A stretch of 31,847 nt of DNA from an uncultured Blautia sp. (GCA_905209435.1 CAJLTE010000030.1:1-31847); one strand, 5' to 3'; numbered from the stretch's first letter, positions 1 through 8,279 are shown. Program-made: numbers and translations. The notes: generated by a model from the sequence alone, not told the origin.

Positions 1-7
1 TTTTCAT
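1..7 (-). CDS. rpmH: Start of a divergent gene, probably rpmH (ribosomal protein L34), cut by the window edge
   Basis: Reading the minus strand, an ATG at 7-5 is followed by AAA and one more base, so only Met-Lys is visible. A strong ribosome binding site (AAAGGAGGTG, the complement of 16-25) lies 8-10 bases upstream. A minus-strand promoter at 154-126 points at it. In Firmicutes the gene divergent from dnaA is normally rpmH, and clostridial L34 proteins usually begin Met-Lys, so identity is inferred from position, not from sequence. The gene would continue into rnpA and yidC on the other replichore. Confidence 0.6.
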
Positions 8-125
8 AGGTAAAGCACCTCCTTTATCTATTATCCATGTTAAATTTTGTAACTTCTCAGTAGTCAGAGAATGCGAATTATTCTTCAAAATCCCTGCTTA
101 CTTCACTTATTAGAACATCATTTCA

Positions 126-154
126 ATTATATTCATAAAGAGCAGATTCGTCAA
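126..154 (-). promoter_or_regulatory. Sigma-A promoter for the divergent (rpmH) gene
   Basis: On the minus strand TTGACG (complement of 149-154) and TATAAT (complement of 126-131) are separated by 17 bases, a near-consensus housekeeping promoter. Transcription would start near 118 and give a leader of about 110 bases before the ATG at 7. Confidence 0.7.
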
Positions 155-194
155 GTATTATTTGCACAAAGATTTATCGGGTTTTTCAGGGGAT

Positions 195-445
195 TGTGGA
201 TTATTAAATTGGTTTACGTAACATTATCCACAATTTGTGGATAACTTGTGGATAACTTGTGGAATACCTGCAAATCTTTCCACTTTTTATCCCTTAATTT
301 TACACATATTCAGAAAAATCGCTTTTATTTTCGCCTTTTCGACAGTGTATAAAATTATACACATATTTTGGGGGATTTCAAGTAGATAATGTCGAATTAT
401 GTTAATCAATGTAGGCTTATCCACTGTTATCCACACTAATCCACA
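195..445. other. Replication origin, upstream DnaA-box cluster (oriC, first half)
   Basis: Exact TTATNCACA DnaA boxes or their complements occur at 224-232 (+), 236-244 (-), 247-255 (-), 355-363 (+) and 427-435 (+). One-mismatch boxes lie at 195-203, 258-266, 344-352, 417-425 and 437-445. Positions 345-362 form an 8-bp inverted repeat (GTGTATAA, two bases, TTATACAC), so two boxes meet head to head. DnaA bound here would both initiate replication and repress dnaA. With the second cluster between dnaA and dnaN this is the bipartite arrangement known from Bacillus. Confidence 0.9.
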
Positions 446-492
446 TAAAAAGTGGGGATAACTTTTTTTTCCACATTTCCATCAAATATACA

Positions 493-519
493 TTGCTAAA
501 ACTATGGTTTTATTATAAT
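493..519 (+). promoter_or_regulatory. AT-rich block with a possible dnaA promoter
   Basis: Positions 481-540 are very AT-rich. Inside are TTGCTA (493-498) and TATAAT (514-519), but the spacer is only 15 bases, so this is a tentative dnaA promoter. The same stretch could contribute to strand opening. The untranslated leader to the dnaA ATG would be about 100 bases and carries a degenerate DnaA box at 566-574. Confidence 0.35.
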
Positions 520-628
520 ATATATAAGGATATTTATGTCTTTTTTAAAGAATACGGCCAGAGTTTGTGGAAAAACAGACTCTACATACACTTAAATATA
601 GAAGTAAAACGAACCGGGAGAACCAAAA

Positions 629-1984
629 ATGAACAAAGTTGTGGAAAAATGGGATGAAATCCTGCAAATCGTCAAAACTGAACATGATCTGTCTGACGTC
701 TCTTTTAACACATGGCTAAAGCCTCTGACAGTTTATGAAGTAGTTGACAATGTGGTCACTATTATTGTGCCATCTGAGCAGGTTGGTCTCAATTATATAA
801 GTAAGAAGTACAAACTTCCACTCCAGGTAACAATCAGCGAGGTTACCGGAATGGAAAACTGTGATATTAATTTCATATTACCGGAAGATGTTCCGAAAAA
901 AGAGACTGTCTCCCAGAAAGCACAGTCTCAGGATGCACGCTGCGAAGAGGCTCATCTGAATCCAAAATATACTTTTGATACTTTTGTAGTTGGAAGTAAT
1001 AATAAATTTGCTCAGGCAGCCGCGCTTGCAGTTGCCGAATCTCCGGGAGATACCTATAATCCGCTGTTTATCTATGGTGGCGCCGGTCTGGGCAAGACTC
1101 ACCTGATGCACTCTATTGCGCATTTTATTATTGATCACGATGAAAACAGTAAAGTACTGTATGTTACCAGCGAGGAATTTACAAACGAACTGATCGAAAC
1201 AATCCGAAACGGAAATAACTCAGCAATGACCAAATTCCGTGAAAAATACAGAAATATTGATGTTCTTCTGGTCGATGATATTCAGTTTATTATAGGAAAG
1301 GAATCTACACAGGAGGAATTTTTCCATACTTTCAACAGTCTGCACAGTGCAAAGAAGCAGATTATTATTTCATCAGATAAACCACCAAAAGATATGGAAA
1401 TTCTCGAAGAACGTTTCCGTTCACGCTTTGAATGGGGACTGATTGCAGACATCACGCTGCCGGATTATGAAACCCGAATGGCAATCCTTCATAAAAAAGA
1501 AGAAATGGATGGATATGATATTAATGAAGAAGTGATCAAATACATCGCAACTAATATTAAATCCAACATTCGTGAGCTGGAAGGTGCAATCAACAAAGTT
1601 ATGGCTTTTGCCAAACTTGAAAAGAAAGAAGTTACACTTGAACTTGCAGAACAAGCACTGAAAGACATTATCTCTCCGGATGAGAAGAAAGTAATTACAC
1701 CTGAATACATTATTTCTATGGTCGCAGAGCATTTCGATGTTTCAATAGACGACCTTTCCGGAAATAAACGTAACTCAAAAATTGTAACCCCTCGTCAGGT
1801 TGCTATGTATCTGTGCAGAGAAATTATTTCTACACCTTTGAAATCAATTGGAAAATGTTTGGGAAATCGTGACCATACTACCGTTATGCATGGTATTGAT
1901 AAAATTGAAAAAGAAATTGTAAACGATGAAAACCTTAAAAATACCATCGAAACCTTGAAGAAAAAAATTAATCCACAGGGATGA
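629..1984 (+). CDS. dnaA: Chromosomal replication initiator DnaA
   Basis: DnaA binds origin boxes and, with ATP, forms a filament that melts the origin and recruits the helicase. The 451-residue protein has normal length. Domain I covers about residues 1-85, followed by a short linker that ends near the conserved YTFDTFVVGSNN. The AAA+ domain has P-loop GGAGLGKT at 150-157 and Walker B LLVDDIQF with D216-D217. The C-terminal domain IV carries the box-reading signature around D415-H416-T417-T418. The ATG at 629 follows GGGAG at 616-620. The gene is flanked on both sides by DnaA boxes, so autoregulation is expected. Nothing in it looks abnormal. Confidence 0.98.
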   Translation: MNKVVEKWDEILQIVKTEHDLSDVSFNTWLKPLTVYEVVDNVVTIIVPSEQVGLNYISKKYKLPLQVTISEVTGMENCDINFILPEDVPKKETVSQKAQSQDARCEEAHLNPKYTFDTFVVGSNNKFAQAAALAVAESPGDTYNPLFIYGGAGLGKTHLMHSIAHFIIDHDENSKVLYVTSEEFTNELIETIRNGNNSAMTKFREKYRNIDVLLVDDIQFIIGKESTQEEFFHTFNSLHSAKKQIIISSDKPPKDMEILEERFRSRFEWGLIADITLPDYETRMAILHKKEEMDGYDINEEVIKYIATNIKSNIRELEGAINKVMAFAKLEKKEVTLELAEQALKDIISPDEKKVITPEYIISMVAEHFDVSIDDLSGNKRNSKIVTPRQVAMYLCREIISTPLKSIGKCLGNRDHTTVMHGIDKIEKEIVNDENLKNTIETLKKKINPQG

Positions 1985-2249
1985 GGATAACTGACTGTAT
2001 AAAATGTTGATTGAATGTGTATAAGTGTGTATAACTTTCTGCCCCTTTTCGGGCGATAGAATTGTACACAAGTTATTCACATACTTTAAGTACCTCTGTA
2101 CACGAAGTTATCCATATTCAAAACCCTTGAAAAATCAACCTGAAATGGAGTTTTTCACATATTCACATCCCCTACGGCGGCGACGACGGATTCCTTTTAT
2201 ATATTTATCTATAAAAAACACACATCACCCAGAAAGGAAGTTATACACA
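1969..2249. other. Second DnaA-box cluster between dnaA and dnaN (oriC, second half)
   Basis: The 267-base spacer plus the last dnaA codons hold boxes at 2016-2024 (-), 2026-2034 (-), 2073-2081 (+, TTATTCACA) and 2241-2249 (+, TTATACACA). One-mismatch forms lie at 1969-1977, 2108-2116 and 2159-2167. A GC-rich patch at 2168-2190 interrupts otherwise AT-rich DNA. The stretch 2191-2220 is very AT-rich and is a candidate unwinding site. The 76-codon open frame across this spacer has no gene-like features. Confidence 0.8.
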
Positions 2250-2251
2250 TT

Positions 2252-3367
2252 ATGAAAATTATTTGCCAGAAAAGTAACCTTCTTAAAAGTGTAAGTATCT
2301 CACTCAAGGCAGTTCCTTCCAAAACAACTATGCCAATCCTTGAATGTATATTAATAGATGCAACAACAAATCAAATTAAATTTACAACCAATGATATGGA
2401 ATTAGGCATTGAAACAATTGTTGACGGCATTATTGAAGAAAAAGGTGTTATTGCACTCGATGCAAAAATCTTTTATGAAATCATTCGTCGTCTCCCAGAT
2501 AATGAAGTTACTATAAAAACAGATGAAAAACTTACTGCCACCATTACCTGTGAAAAAGCAAAATTCACAATTCCTGGTAAATCAGGAGAAGATTTTGCGT
2601 ATCTCCCAATTATTGAAAGAGAAGAGAGTTTAACTATTTCACAATTCACTCTTAAAGAAATGATTAGACAGACAATTTTCTCAATTGCTTCTAACGAAAC
2701 AAACAAATTAATGACTGGTGAACTGTTTGAAATTAAAGATAATTATCTGAAAATTGTTTCCCTGGACGGACACCGTATTGCCATAAGACGTATGGAATTA
2801 AAGAAAGACTATGCTGACCGTAAGGTTGTTGTACCTGGTAAGACTTTGAATGAAATCAGTAAAATTCTTTCCGGTGAGATTGACGACATTGTAAATATTT
2901 ATTTTTCCAAGAATCACATTTTATTTGAATTCGACCAGACAATAGTTGTTTCCAGACTGATCGACGGTGAATATTTCCGTATTGATCAGATGCTTTCCAG
3001 TGATTATGAAACAAAGATCGTAATCAACAAGAAAGAATTTCTGGATTGTATTGACCGTGCTACATTGCTGGTAAGAGAGGGAGAAAAGAAACCGATCATT
3101 ATTGAAATTACTGATAATTCTATGGAACTGCGTATTGATTCTGCCATGGGTTCCATGAATGAAAATATTGATATTAATAAAGAGGGCAAGGATATTCTGA
3201 TTGGATTTAACCCGAGATTTTTGATTGATGCCCTTAAGGTAATTGATGATGAAACAATCAGTATCTACCTCGTAAATCCAAAAGCGCCATGCTTTATCAG
3301 AGATGATGATGAAAATTACACATATTTGATTCTGCCTGTAAATATCAACCAGAACCAGGCAAGATAG
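2252..3367 (+). CDS. dnaN: DNA polymerase III beta subunit (sliding clamp)
   Basis: The clamp is a ring-shaped dimer that holds replicative polymerase and repair factors on DNA. The 371-residue protein has the family length and the three-fold clamp architecture, about 120 residues per fold. It opens with MKIICQKSNLLKSV and includes the typical P-x-K-x-T-x-P-I-L motif near residue 23. The C terminus contains LILPVNINQN; the hydrophobic LILPV segment belongs to the partner-binding pocket. The ATG at 2252 follows AGAAAGGAAG at 2231-2240. A perfect DnaA box lies between that ribosome site and the start codon. yaaA and recF follow with spacings of a few bases, so they form an operon. Confidence 0.97.
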   Translation: MKIICQKSNLLKSVSISLKAVPSKTTMPILECILIDATTNQIKFTTNDMELGIETIVDGIIEEKGVIALDAKIFYEIIRRLPDNEVTIKTDEKLTATITCEKAKFTIPGKSGEDFAYLPIIEREESLTISQFTLKEMIRQTIFSIASNETNKLMTGELFEIKDNYLKIVSLDGHRIAIRRMELKKDYADRKVVVPGKTLNEISKILSGEIDDIVNIYFSKNHILFEFDQTIVVSRLIDGEYFRIDQMLSSDYETKIVINKKEFLDCIDRATLLVREGEKKPIIIEITDNSMELRIDSAMGSMNENIDINKEGKDILIGFNPRFLIDALKVIDDETISIYLVNPKAPCFIRDDDENYTYLILPVNINQNQAR

Positions 3368-3380
3368 GGAGTAAATGACA

Positions 3381-3590
3381 ATGGAAGAAATTAAGATCAG
3401 AGATGAATTTATAAAACTGGGGCAGTTACTGAAACTTGCAGATTTGGTTCAGGATGGGGTTGAAGCAAAGTATGTTATCAGTGACGGGCTGGTAAAAGTA
3501 AACGGCGAAGTAGACGAACGCCGCGGACGTAAAGTTTATGAAGGTGACGTTGTTTCTTACGACGGAAATGAGATTAAAGTGATCAGGTGA
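3381..3590 (+). CDS. yaaA: S4-domain RNA-binding protein YaaA/YbcJ family
   Basis: A small protein of 69 residues that is nearly all one S4 RNA-binding fold (KLGQLLKLADLVQDG, then V-K-V-N-G-E and RRGRKVYEGDVV). Family members lie between dnaN and recF across Firmicutes; a ribosome-assembly role has been proposed, but the exact function is unsettled. Two ATGs are possible, 3375 and 3381. The ribosome site GGGAG at 3367-3371, which overlaps the dnaN stop, is 3 bases from the first and 9 from the second, so 3381 is preferred; the longer form would add Met-Thr. The stop overlaps the recF ribosome binding site. Confidence 0.9.
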   Translation: MEEIKIRDEFIKLGQLLKLADLVQDGVEAKYVISDGLVKVNGEVDERRGRKVYEGDVVSYDGNEIKVIR

Positions 3591-3594
3591 GTAA

Positions 3595-4683
3595 ATGTAT
3601 ATTGAATCTGTTCAATTAAAAAATTTCAGAAATTATGAATCTCTGGAACTTGACCTGTCGCCGGGAACAAATATTTTTTATGGAAATAATGCCCAGGGAA
3701 AGACAAATATCCTGGAAGCGATTTATTTATGCGGAACAACCAAGTCACATAAGGGAAGCAAGGATAAGGATATGATCCGATTTGGGGAGGATGAAGCTCA
3801 TATTCGGATGATGGTGAACAGGGACGAACTTTCTTATAAGATTGATATGCACCTGAGAAAGAATAAGGCAAAAGGCGTGGCGATCAACGGACTGCCTATA
3901 AAAAAGGCAAGTGAATTGTTTGGAGTTGTCAATCTGGTGTTTTTTTCTCCCGAGGATCTGAATATCATAAAAAACGGACCGGGCGAGAGACGTAGATTTC
4001 TTGATCTGGAATTGTGTCAGCTGGATAAGATTTATCTGACCGATCTTGCGTCTTATAATCATATTGTAAATCAGAGAAATAAGCTGCTGAAGGACATTTA
4101 TGTTCAGCCATCACTGAAAAGTACGCTTGAAATCTGGGATATGCAGATGGCAGAGTATGGACGAAGAATTATTGAGAAGCGCAGAGCGTTTATTAGGGAG
4201 CTGAATGAGACTGTCAGAAAAATTCATTATAATCTTACTGGCGGTCTGGAAGAGCTTGAAGTAATCTATGAGCCAAGTTCTGAAGCTGAGGGACTGGAAA
4301 GTGCTATAAGCAGTAATCGTGAAAGAGATATGAGGATGAAACTGACTTCCGTTGGACCGCACAGGGATGATCTTTGTGTTATGGCAAATGGAATTGATAT
4401 CCGCAGATATGGTTCACAGGGACAGCAGAGGACAGCTGCACTTTCACTTAAATTATCAGAGATTTATATTGTAAAAAGTAAAATTAAGGATACTCCGATC
4501 CTGCTTCTGGATGATGTTCTTTCGGAGCTGGACAGCAGCAGACAGAACTATCTTTTGGACAGTATCAGTGATATCCAGACATTGATCACATGTACGGGAC
4601 TGGATGATTTTATCAGTCATCAGTTCAGGATAAACAGAGTATTTCAGGTAGTGCAGGGTTACTGTTCACTTTGTGAACAGTAA
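3595..4683 (+). CDS. recF: DNA replication and repair protein RecF
   Basis: RecF is an SMC-like ATPase that binds gapped DNA and helps load RecA through RecO and RecR. The 362-residue protein has the usual length. The P-loop YGNNAQGKTNILEAI starts near residue 29, the ABC-type signature YGSQGQQRTAALSLK lies around 270-285, and Walker B is PILLLDDVLSELD around 300. The ATG at 3595 follows AGGTGAG, which contains the yaaA stop. The last eight residues before the stop (GYCSLCEQ) do not look like the usual RecF tail and are encoded by a perfect palindrome, suggesting that a repeat replaced the original C terminus. gyrB, which often follows recF in Firmicutes, is instead about 21 kb downstream. 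Confidence 0.96.
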   Translation: MYIESVQLKNFRNYESLELDLSPGTNIFYGNNAQGKTNILEAIYLCGTTKSHKGSKDKDMIRFGEDEAHIRMMVNRDELSYKIDMHLRKNKAKGVAINGLPIKKASELFGVVNLVFFSPEDLNIIKNGPGERRRFLDLELCQLDKIYLTDLASYNHIVNQRNKLLKDIYVQPSLKSTLEIWDMQMAEYGRRIIEKRRAFIRELNETVRKIHYNLTGGLEELEVIYEPSSEAEGLESAISSNRERDMRMKLTSVGPHRDDLCVMANGIDIRRYGSQGQQRTAALSLKLSEIYIVKSKIKDTPILLLDDVLSELDSSRQNYLLDSISDIQTLITCTGLDDFISHQFRINRVFQVVQGYCSLCEQ

Positions 4684-4684
4684 C
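4658..4684. repeat. Perfect 12-bp palindrome containing the recF stop codon
   Basis: GTTACTGTTCAC (4658-4669), three T bases, then GTGAACAGTAAC (4673-4684). The recF stop TAA at 4681-4683 lies in the right arm. No T-run follows, so it is not a standard intrinsic terminator, although the RNA hairpin would be stable and could protect the mRNA 3' end. It may be one copy of a dispersed palindromic repeat. Confidence 0.8.
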
Positions 4685-4721
4685 ATTCAGGGAACAGTGT
4701 CACAGCCTGCGTTTTAATCTT

Positions 4722-4750
4722 TTGACAAGGATATGGGCATATGATACACT
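4722..4750 (+). promoter_or_regulatory. Promoter for the TPR/AAA-like gene and rsmA
   Basis: TTGACA at 4722-4727, a 17-base spacer, then TACACT at 4745-4750 preceded by an extended TG (4742-4743). Start of transcription would be near 4757, only about 25 bases before the likely start codon. This separates the downstream gene from the dnaN-recF operon. Confidence 0.7.
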
Positions 4751-4780
4751 GAACATAATTATGGAAAGTTGGTGAATACA

Positions 4781-7264
4781 TTGGACAAAGAAGAATTTCG
4801 GATAAAGCTGGAAGAGATCAATAAGCTGGTTCAGGATAAAGACTATAAAGGCGCAATGAATATCGTAGACAGCATCGACTGGAGACGAGTGAAAAATGTC
4901 CGTACTTTATGTGTTGTCGGCGAAATTTATGCTGCAAATGGCAGGTATGAGGACAGTAAAGAGATCTTTTTGCTGGCATATCATAAATCATCTATTGGTA
5001 AAAATATACTTTACCGTTTAGTTGAGATTTCTCTGAGGATGAAGGATATTGATGAAGCAGAGGAGTTTTTTGAAGAATATAAACAGGTGGCTTCCAATGA
5101 CAGTACACAGTATATTTTACAATATAAAATTGCAAGGGCAAAGAATTCTTCATTAAATGAACAGATCAGAATACTGGAAGAATATAAGGAACAGGAATTT
5201 ACTGAGAAATGGTCATATGAACTGGCTGCATTATATTACAAAGCCGGAGAAAAGCAGAAATGTCTGGATTTATGTAATGAGATCATTCTCTGGTTCAGTG
5301 AAGGCAAATATGTTATGAAAGCCTATGATCTCAAGATGAGAATGGGTGAACTGACAGGCGCAGAGAAAGCGAGATACGAGAAGCAGTTTGTTCCGAAACT
5401 TCTTACGCCAGAACAGGCAAAGGAACTGAAGAAAACGGAAGCTGATGAGAAGTCAGCAGAGGCTGAGGAACAGGATGACACATCTGAAACTGCAGAAGAG
5501 AGCGAAGATGTAGTGGAAGCGGAACAGCCTGAGGAAGCTGCTGCTCAGGAGCAGGAAGTTCCTTTCAATATGGAGGGGATTCAGGAAAAAATCTCCAGAG
5601 GCATCCGTGATATTTTTGGCGGTAAATCTCAGGAAGAGAAAGAAAACTTTACTGATCAATCTATGGATATGATCAATGAGGCAGGTATTACAAAAGAGGA
5701 CGAGATACCTGAAGAAATCATAAAAAGTGATGCTGCACAGCAGGATCCGGAGGATGTTCCGGAATTGGAAGCGGAGCCTGAGAAGCCAGGAGAGACACCT
5801 GTAGCAGTTTCTGTTGAGAATCTTAAGAAAGAGGAAAAGGCAGTTGATTTTGGAGCAACAATCAAAATGCCCGAATTAAATATTCCGGAGTCCATGAAAA
5901 ATATGGAATTGAGTAAAGCACCTAAGGTTGAAGATGTTGCGGATACAACTCTTTCAATGAATTCCTTTGGTTCTTCAGACACGGAATTTAATTTGGAGGA
6001 TACAATTCTGGCTGCTGCAACTGCGCAGGGGATTGAGATACCAAAAGACGAAAAAGAACAGGAAAAGGCTGTAGAACCGGAAATTACTGAGTTAGAAACA
6101 CAGAAGTTTTCAGGTGAGCTGGAGGAACCGGATTTCCTCAGCGGAGACATTAATGAGGAAAAGAATACTGAAGTTCAGATGGAAAAAGCAGAAGATTCTG
6201 ATAAACCTGTTCAGGAACAAAGTGAAGCTGATAAATCGGATCTGGAAAATGTTGTTTTTGAGGAAGACGATGAGGATGCTGTTACAGAAGAAGATCTCAG
6301 AAGAGCAGAAGAAGAATTTCTGCATGGACCTACCGGAAATGCAGATCTGAATCTGGAAGATATTGATGAAAATGAAACTGAGGAGTTGGAAAACGCTTCA
6401 GAAGAGAAAGCAGAACCATTGACTGAAGAAGAGGAATTGGAACGCTTTATTGAATCTATTCAGGTTAAAGATGAAGCAGATCCAAGAGACATCGTACCGA
6501 GAGCGAAAGAGCTGACTGAAGATGAGAAACAGTTATTTACATATTTTGTAAAAGTTCCCGGTATGAAAGAGCAGTTGGTTGATACCTTGTGTGATGTGCA
6601 GATGGCTGCTGCAGATAAATCATCCAGGACAGGAAATATTATTGTCATGGGCGGTAAGGAATGCGGAAAGACAAGACTGATATCAGGATTGATACCGGCA
6701 ATCTGTAAGGAATTAAATCTGGAAGCATCCAAAGTTGCTTATGTTTTTGCAGAGCAGATAAATGGAAAAAATATTTATAAGATTTTTGCAAAACTGGCAG
6801 GAGGTTTCCTGGTAATTGAGAATGCAAATCAGTTAACTCAGGAAACAGTTGAAATGCTTGATAAGGCCATGGAAGTAAAAACAGATGGATTAACTGTGAT
6901 TATTGAGGATGAGAAAATCGGCATGCGTAAACTGATTGCAAAATATCCGAAATTTGCCAAAAAGTTTACTTCTATGATCAATATTCCGGTATTTACCAAT
7001 GATGAGCTTGTTAACTTTGCAAGGATTTATACAAAAGAAAACGGTTATACCATTGACCAGATGGGAATGCTGGCATTGTATAATCTGATTGGTATTAACC
7101 AAAAAGAGGACTTGCCTATGAATATTGGTGCAGTAAAAGAGCTGATCGATGCTGCAATTGCCAAGTCACAGGGCGGAATCCGCAAATTTAAACGTAACAT
7201 ATCAAAGAAACGTATGGACAGAGATGGATATATTGTTCTGTACGAAAAAGATTTCAGCAAATAA
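4781..7264 (+). CDS. Large TPR protein with acidic linker and degenerate AAA+ domain
   Basis: Function unknown. Residues about 1-210 are helical TPR-like repeats (for example GEIYAANGRYEDSKEIFLLA). About 215-590 is a very Glu-rich, low-complexity linker. About 600-800 resembles the CbbX/SpoVK type of AAA+ module. P-loop GGKECGKT at 624-631 is intact. The Walker B position reads FLVIENANQL (676-685), with Glu680-Asn681 where FIDEA is usual, and the arginine-finger motif near 727-729 reads KKF, not SRF. ATP binding is therefore plausible and hydrolysis doubtful. No signal peptide or membrane segment. Start is uncertain: TTG 4781 follows GGTGA at 4771-4775; GTG 4772 and TTG 4769 are in-frame alternatives, with no in-frame ATG nearby. 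rsmA follows by 23 bases, so the two are probably cotranscribed. Confidence 0.85.
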   Translation: MDKEEFRIKLEEINKLVQDKDYKGAMNIVDSIDWRRVKNVRTLCVVGEIYAANGRYEDSKEIFLLAYHKSSIGKNILYRLVEISLRMKDIDEAEEFFEEYKQVASNDSTQYILQYKIARAKNSSLNEQIRILEEYKEQEFTEKWSYELAALYYKAGEKQKCLDLCNEIILWFSEGKYVMKAYDLKMRMGELTGAEKARYEKQFVPKLLTPEQAKELKKTEADEKSAEAEEQDDTSETAEESEDVVEAEQPEEAAAQEQEVPFNMEGIQEKISRGIRDIFGGKSQEEKENFTDQSMDMINEAGITKEDEIPEEIIKSDAAQQDPEDVPELEAEPEKPGETPVAVSVENLKKEEKAVDFGATIKMPELNIPESMKNMELSKAPKVEDVADTTLSMNSFGSSDTEFNLEDTILAAATAQGIEIPKDEKEQEKAVEPEITELETQKFSGELEEPDFLSGDINEEKNTEVQMEKAEDSDKPVQEQSEADKSDLENVVFEEDDEDAVTEEDLRRAEEEFLHGPTGNADLNLEDIDENETEELENASEEKAEPLTEEEELERFIESIQVKDEADPRDIVPRAKELTEDEKQLFTYFVKVPGMKEQLVDTLCDVQMAAADKSSRTGNIIVMGGKECGKTRLISGLIPAICKELNLEASKVAYVFAEQINGKNIYKIFAKLAGGFLVIENANQLTQETVEMLDKAMEVKTDGLTVIIEDEKIGMRKLIAKYPKFAKKFTSMINIPVFTNDELVNFARIYTKENGYTIDQMGMLALYNLIGINQKEDLPMNIGAVKELIDAAIAKSQGGIRKFKRNISKKRMDRDGYIVLYEKDFSK

Positions 7265-7287
7265 TATAAGAAAAGGAAGTTAAAATT

Positions 7288-8157
7288 ATGACCAGACCGT
7301 ATCTAGGAGATCCAAAGTATACAATAGAAGTGCTTCAGAAGTATAATTTTGCGTTCCAGAAAAGGTTTGGTCAGAACTTTCTGATCGATACCCATGTTCT
7401 GGATAAAATAATAGATTCTGCACAGATAACAAAGGACGATTTTGTACTGGAGATTGGGCCTGGAATTGGAACTATGACTCAATATCTGGCTGAGGCAGCT
7501 AGAGAAGTTGCTGCTGTTGAAATTGATACAACATTGATTCCGATTCTGCAGGATACACTCAAAGACTGGGATAATGTAACTGTGATCAATAATGATATCC
7601 TGAAAGTGGATATCAGAAAGCTTGCTCTGGAAAAAAATCAGGGGCGTCCGATCAAGGTTGTTGCCAATTTGCCGTATTATATTACTACCCCGATTATCAT
7701 GGGGCTGTTTGAGAATCAGGTTCCTATTGATTCGATTACTATTATGGTGCAGAAAGAGGTTGCTGACAGAATGCAGGTAGGACCCGGAACAAAAGATTAC
7801 GGGGCTCTGTCATTGGCAGTGCAGTATTATGCAAAGCCTCAGATTGTAGCAAATGTGCCGCCAAATTGCTTCATGCCAAGACCAAAGGTTGGAAGTGCAG
7901 TGATCAGATTGGAAAGGTATGCACAGCCGCCGGTTGATGTGAAGGATGAGAAGTTAATGTTTCGAATTATCCGGGCATCTTTTAACCAGAGAAGAAAGAC
8001 ACTGTTGAATGGATTGAAAAATTCACCTGAGATTCCATTTTCAAAGGAGCAGATTGAGGAAGCCCTGGGAATGTGCGGACTTTCTTTGAATATCAGAGGA
8101 GAGGCTTTGACCCTGGAGCAGTTTGCACAGCTGGCAAATGCATTCAGTAGTTTATAG
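7288..8157 (+). CDS. rsmA: 16S rRNA dimethyladenosine transferase RsmA (KsgA)
   Basis: RsmA uses SAM to dimethylate two adjacent adenines (A1518 and A1519 in E. coli numbering) in helix 45 of 16S rRNA, a late check on small-subunit assembly. The 289-residue protein shows the N-terminal FGQNFL motif, SAM motif I LEIGPGIGTMT near 54-64, the acidic VEID, and the catalytic NLPYYITTPI near 127. The C-terminal helical domain follows, including FNQRRKTLLNGL. The ATG follows AAGGAAG. It sits downstream of the TPR/AAA-like gene and is followed by a long non-coding stretch ending in a terminator at 8402-8440. Confidence 0.97.
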   Translation: MTRPYLGDPKYTIEVLQKYNFAFQKRFGQNFLIDTHVLDKIIDSAQITKDDFVLEIGPGIGTMTQYLAEAAREVAAVEIDTTLIPILQDTLKDWDNVTVINNDILKVDIRKLALEKNQGRPIKVVANLPYYITTPIIMGLFENQVPIDSITIMVQKEVADRMQVGPGTKDYGALSLAVQYYAKPQIVANVPPNCFMPRPKVGSAVIRLERYAQPPVDVKDEKLMFRIIRASFNQRRKTLLNGLKNSPEIPFSKEQIEEALGMCGLSLNIRGEALTLEQFAQLANAFSSL

Positions 8158-8243
8158 AGAAACTACTGATGAACATTCCTGGAGCACAATGCGGAGAGTT
8201 ATTTACTGCCTTCATAATTCATTTGACATTTGTTCAAAAAATT

Positions 8244-8273
8244 TTCACAACTTAAACATGATTCTATCATAAT
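8244..8273 (+). promoter_or_regulatory. Possible promoter for a short non-coding transcript
   Basis: TTCACA (8244-8249), an 18-base spacer, then CATAAT (8268-8273); each box differs from consensus by one base. It lies in the 490-base gap after rsmA and has no open reading frame before the terminator at 8402-8440. A TTGACA at 8223-8228 has no suitably spaced -10 partner. Confidence 0.4.
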
Positions 8274-8279
8274 TGCAGG

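Noticed and set aside
2025..2255. 76-codon + strand frame between dnaA and dnaN
   Set aside because: It covers the DnaA-box cluster, has no ribosome site or recognisable protein features, and runs into the dnaN start.
8169..8255. 28-codon ATG frame just after rsmA
   Set aside because: No ribosome binding site and no recognisable features.
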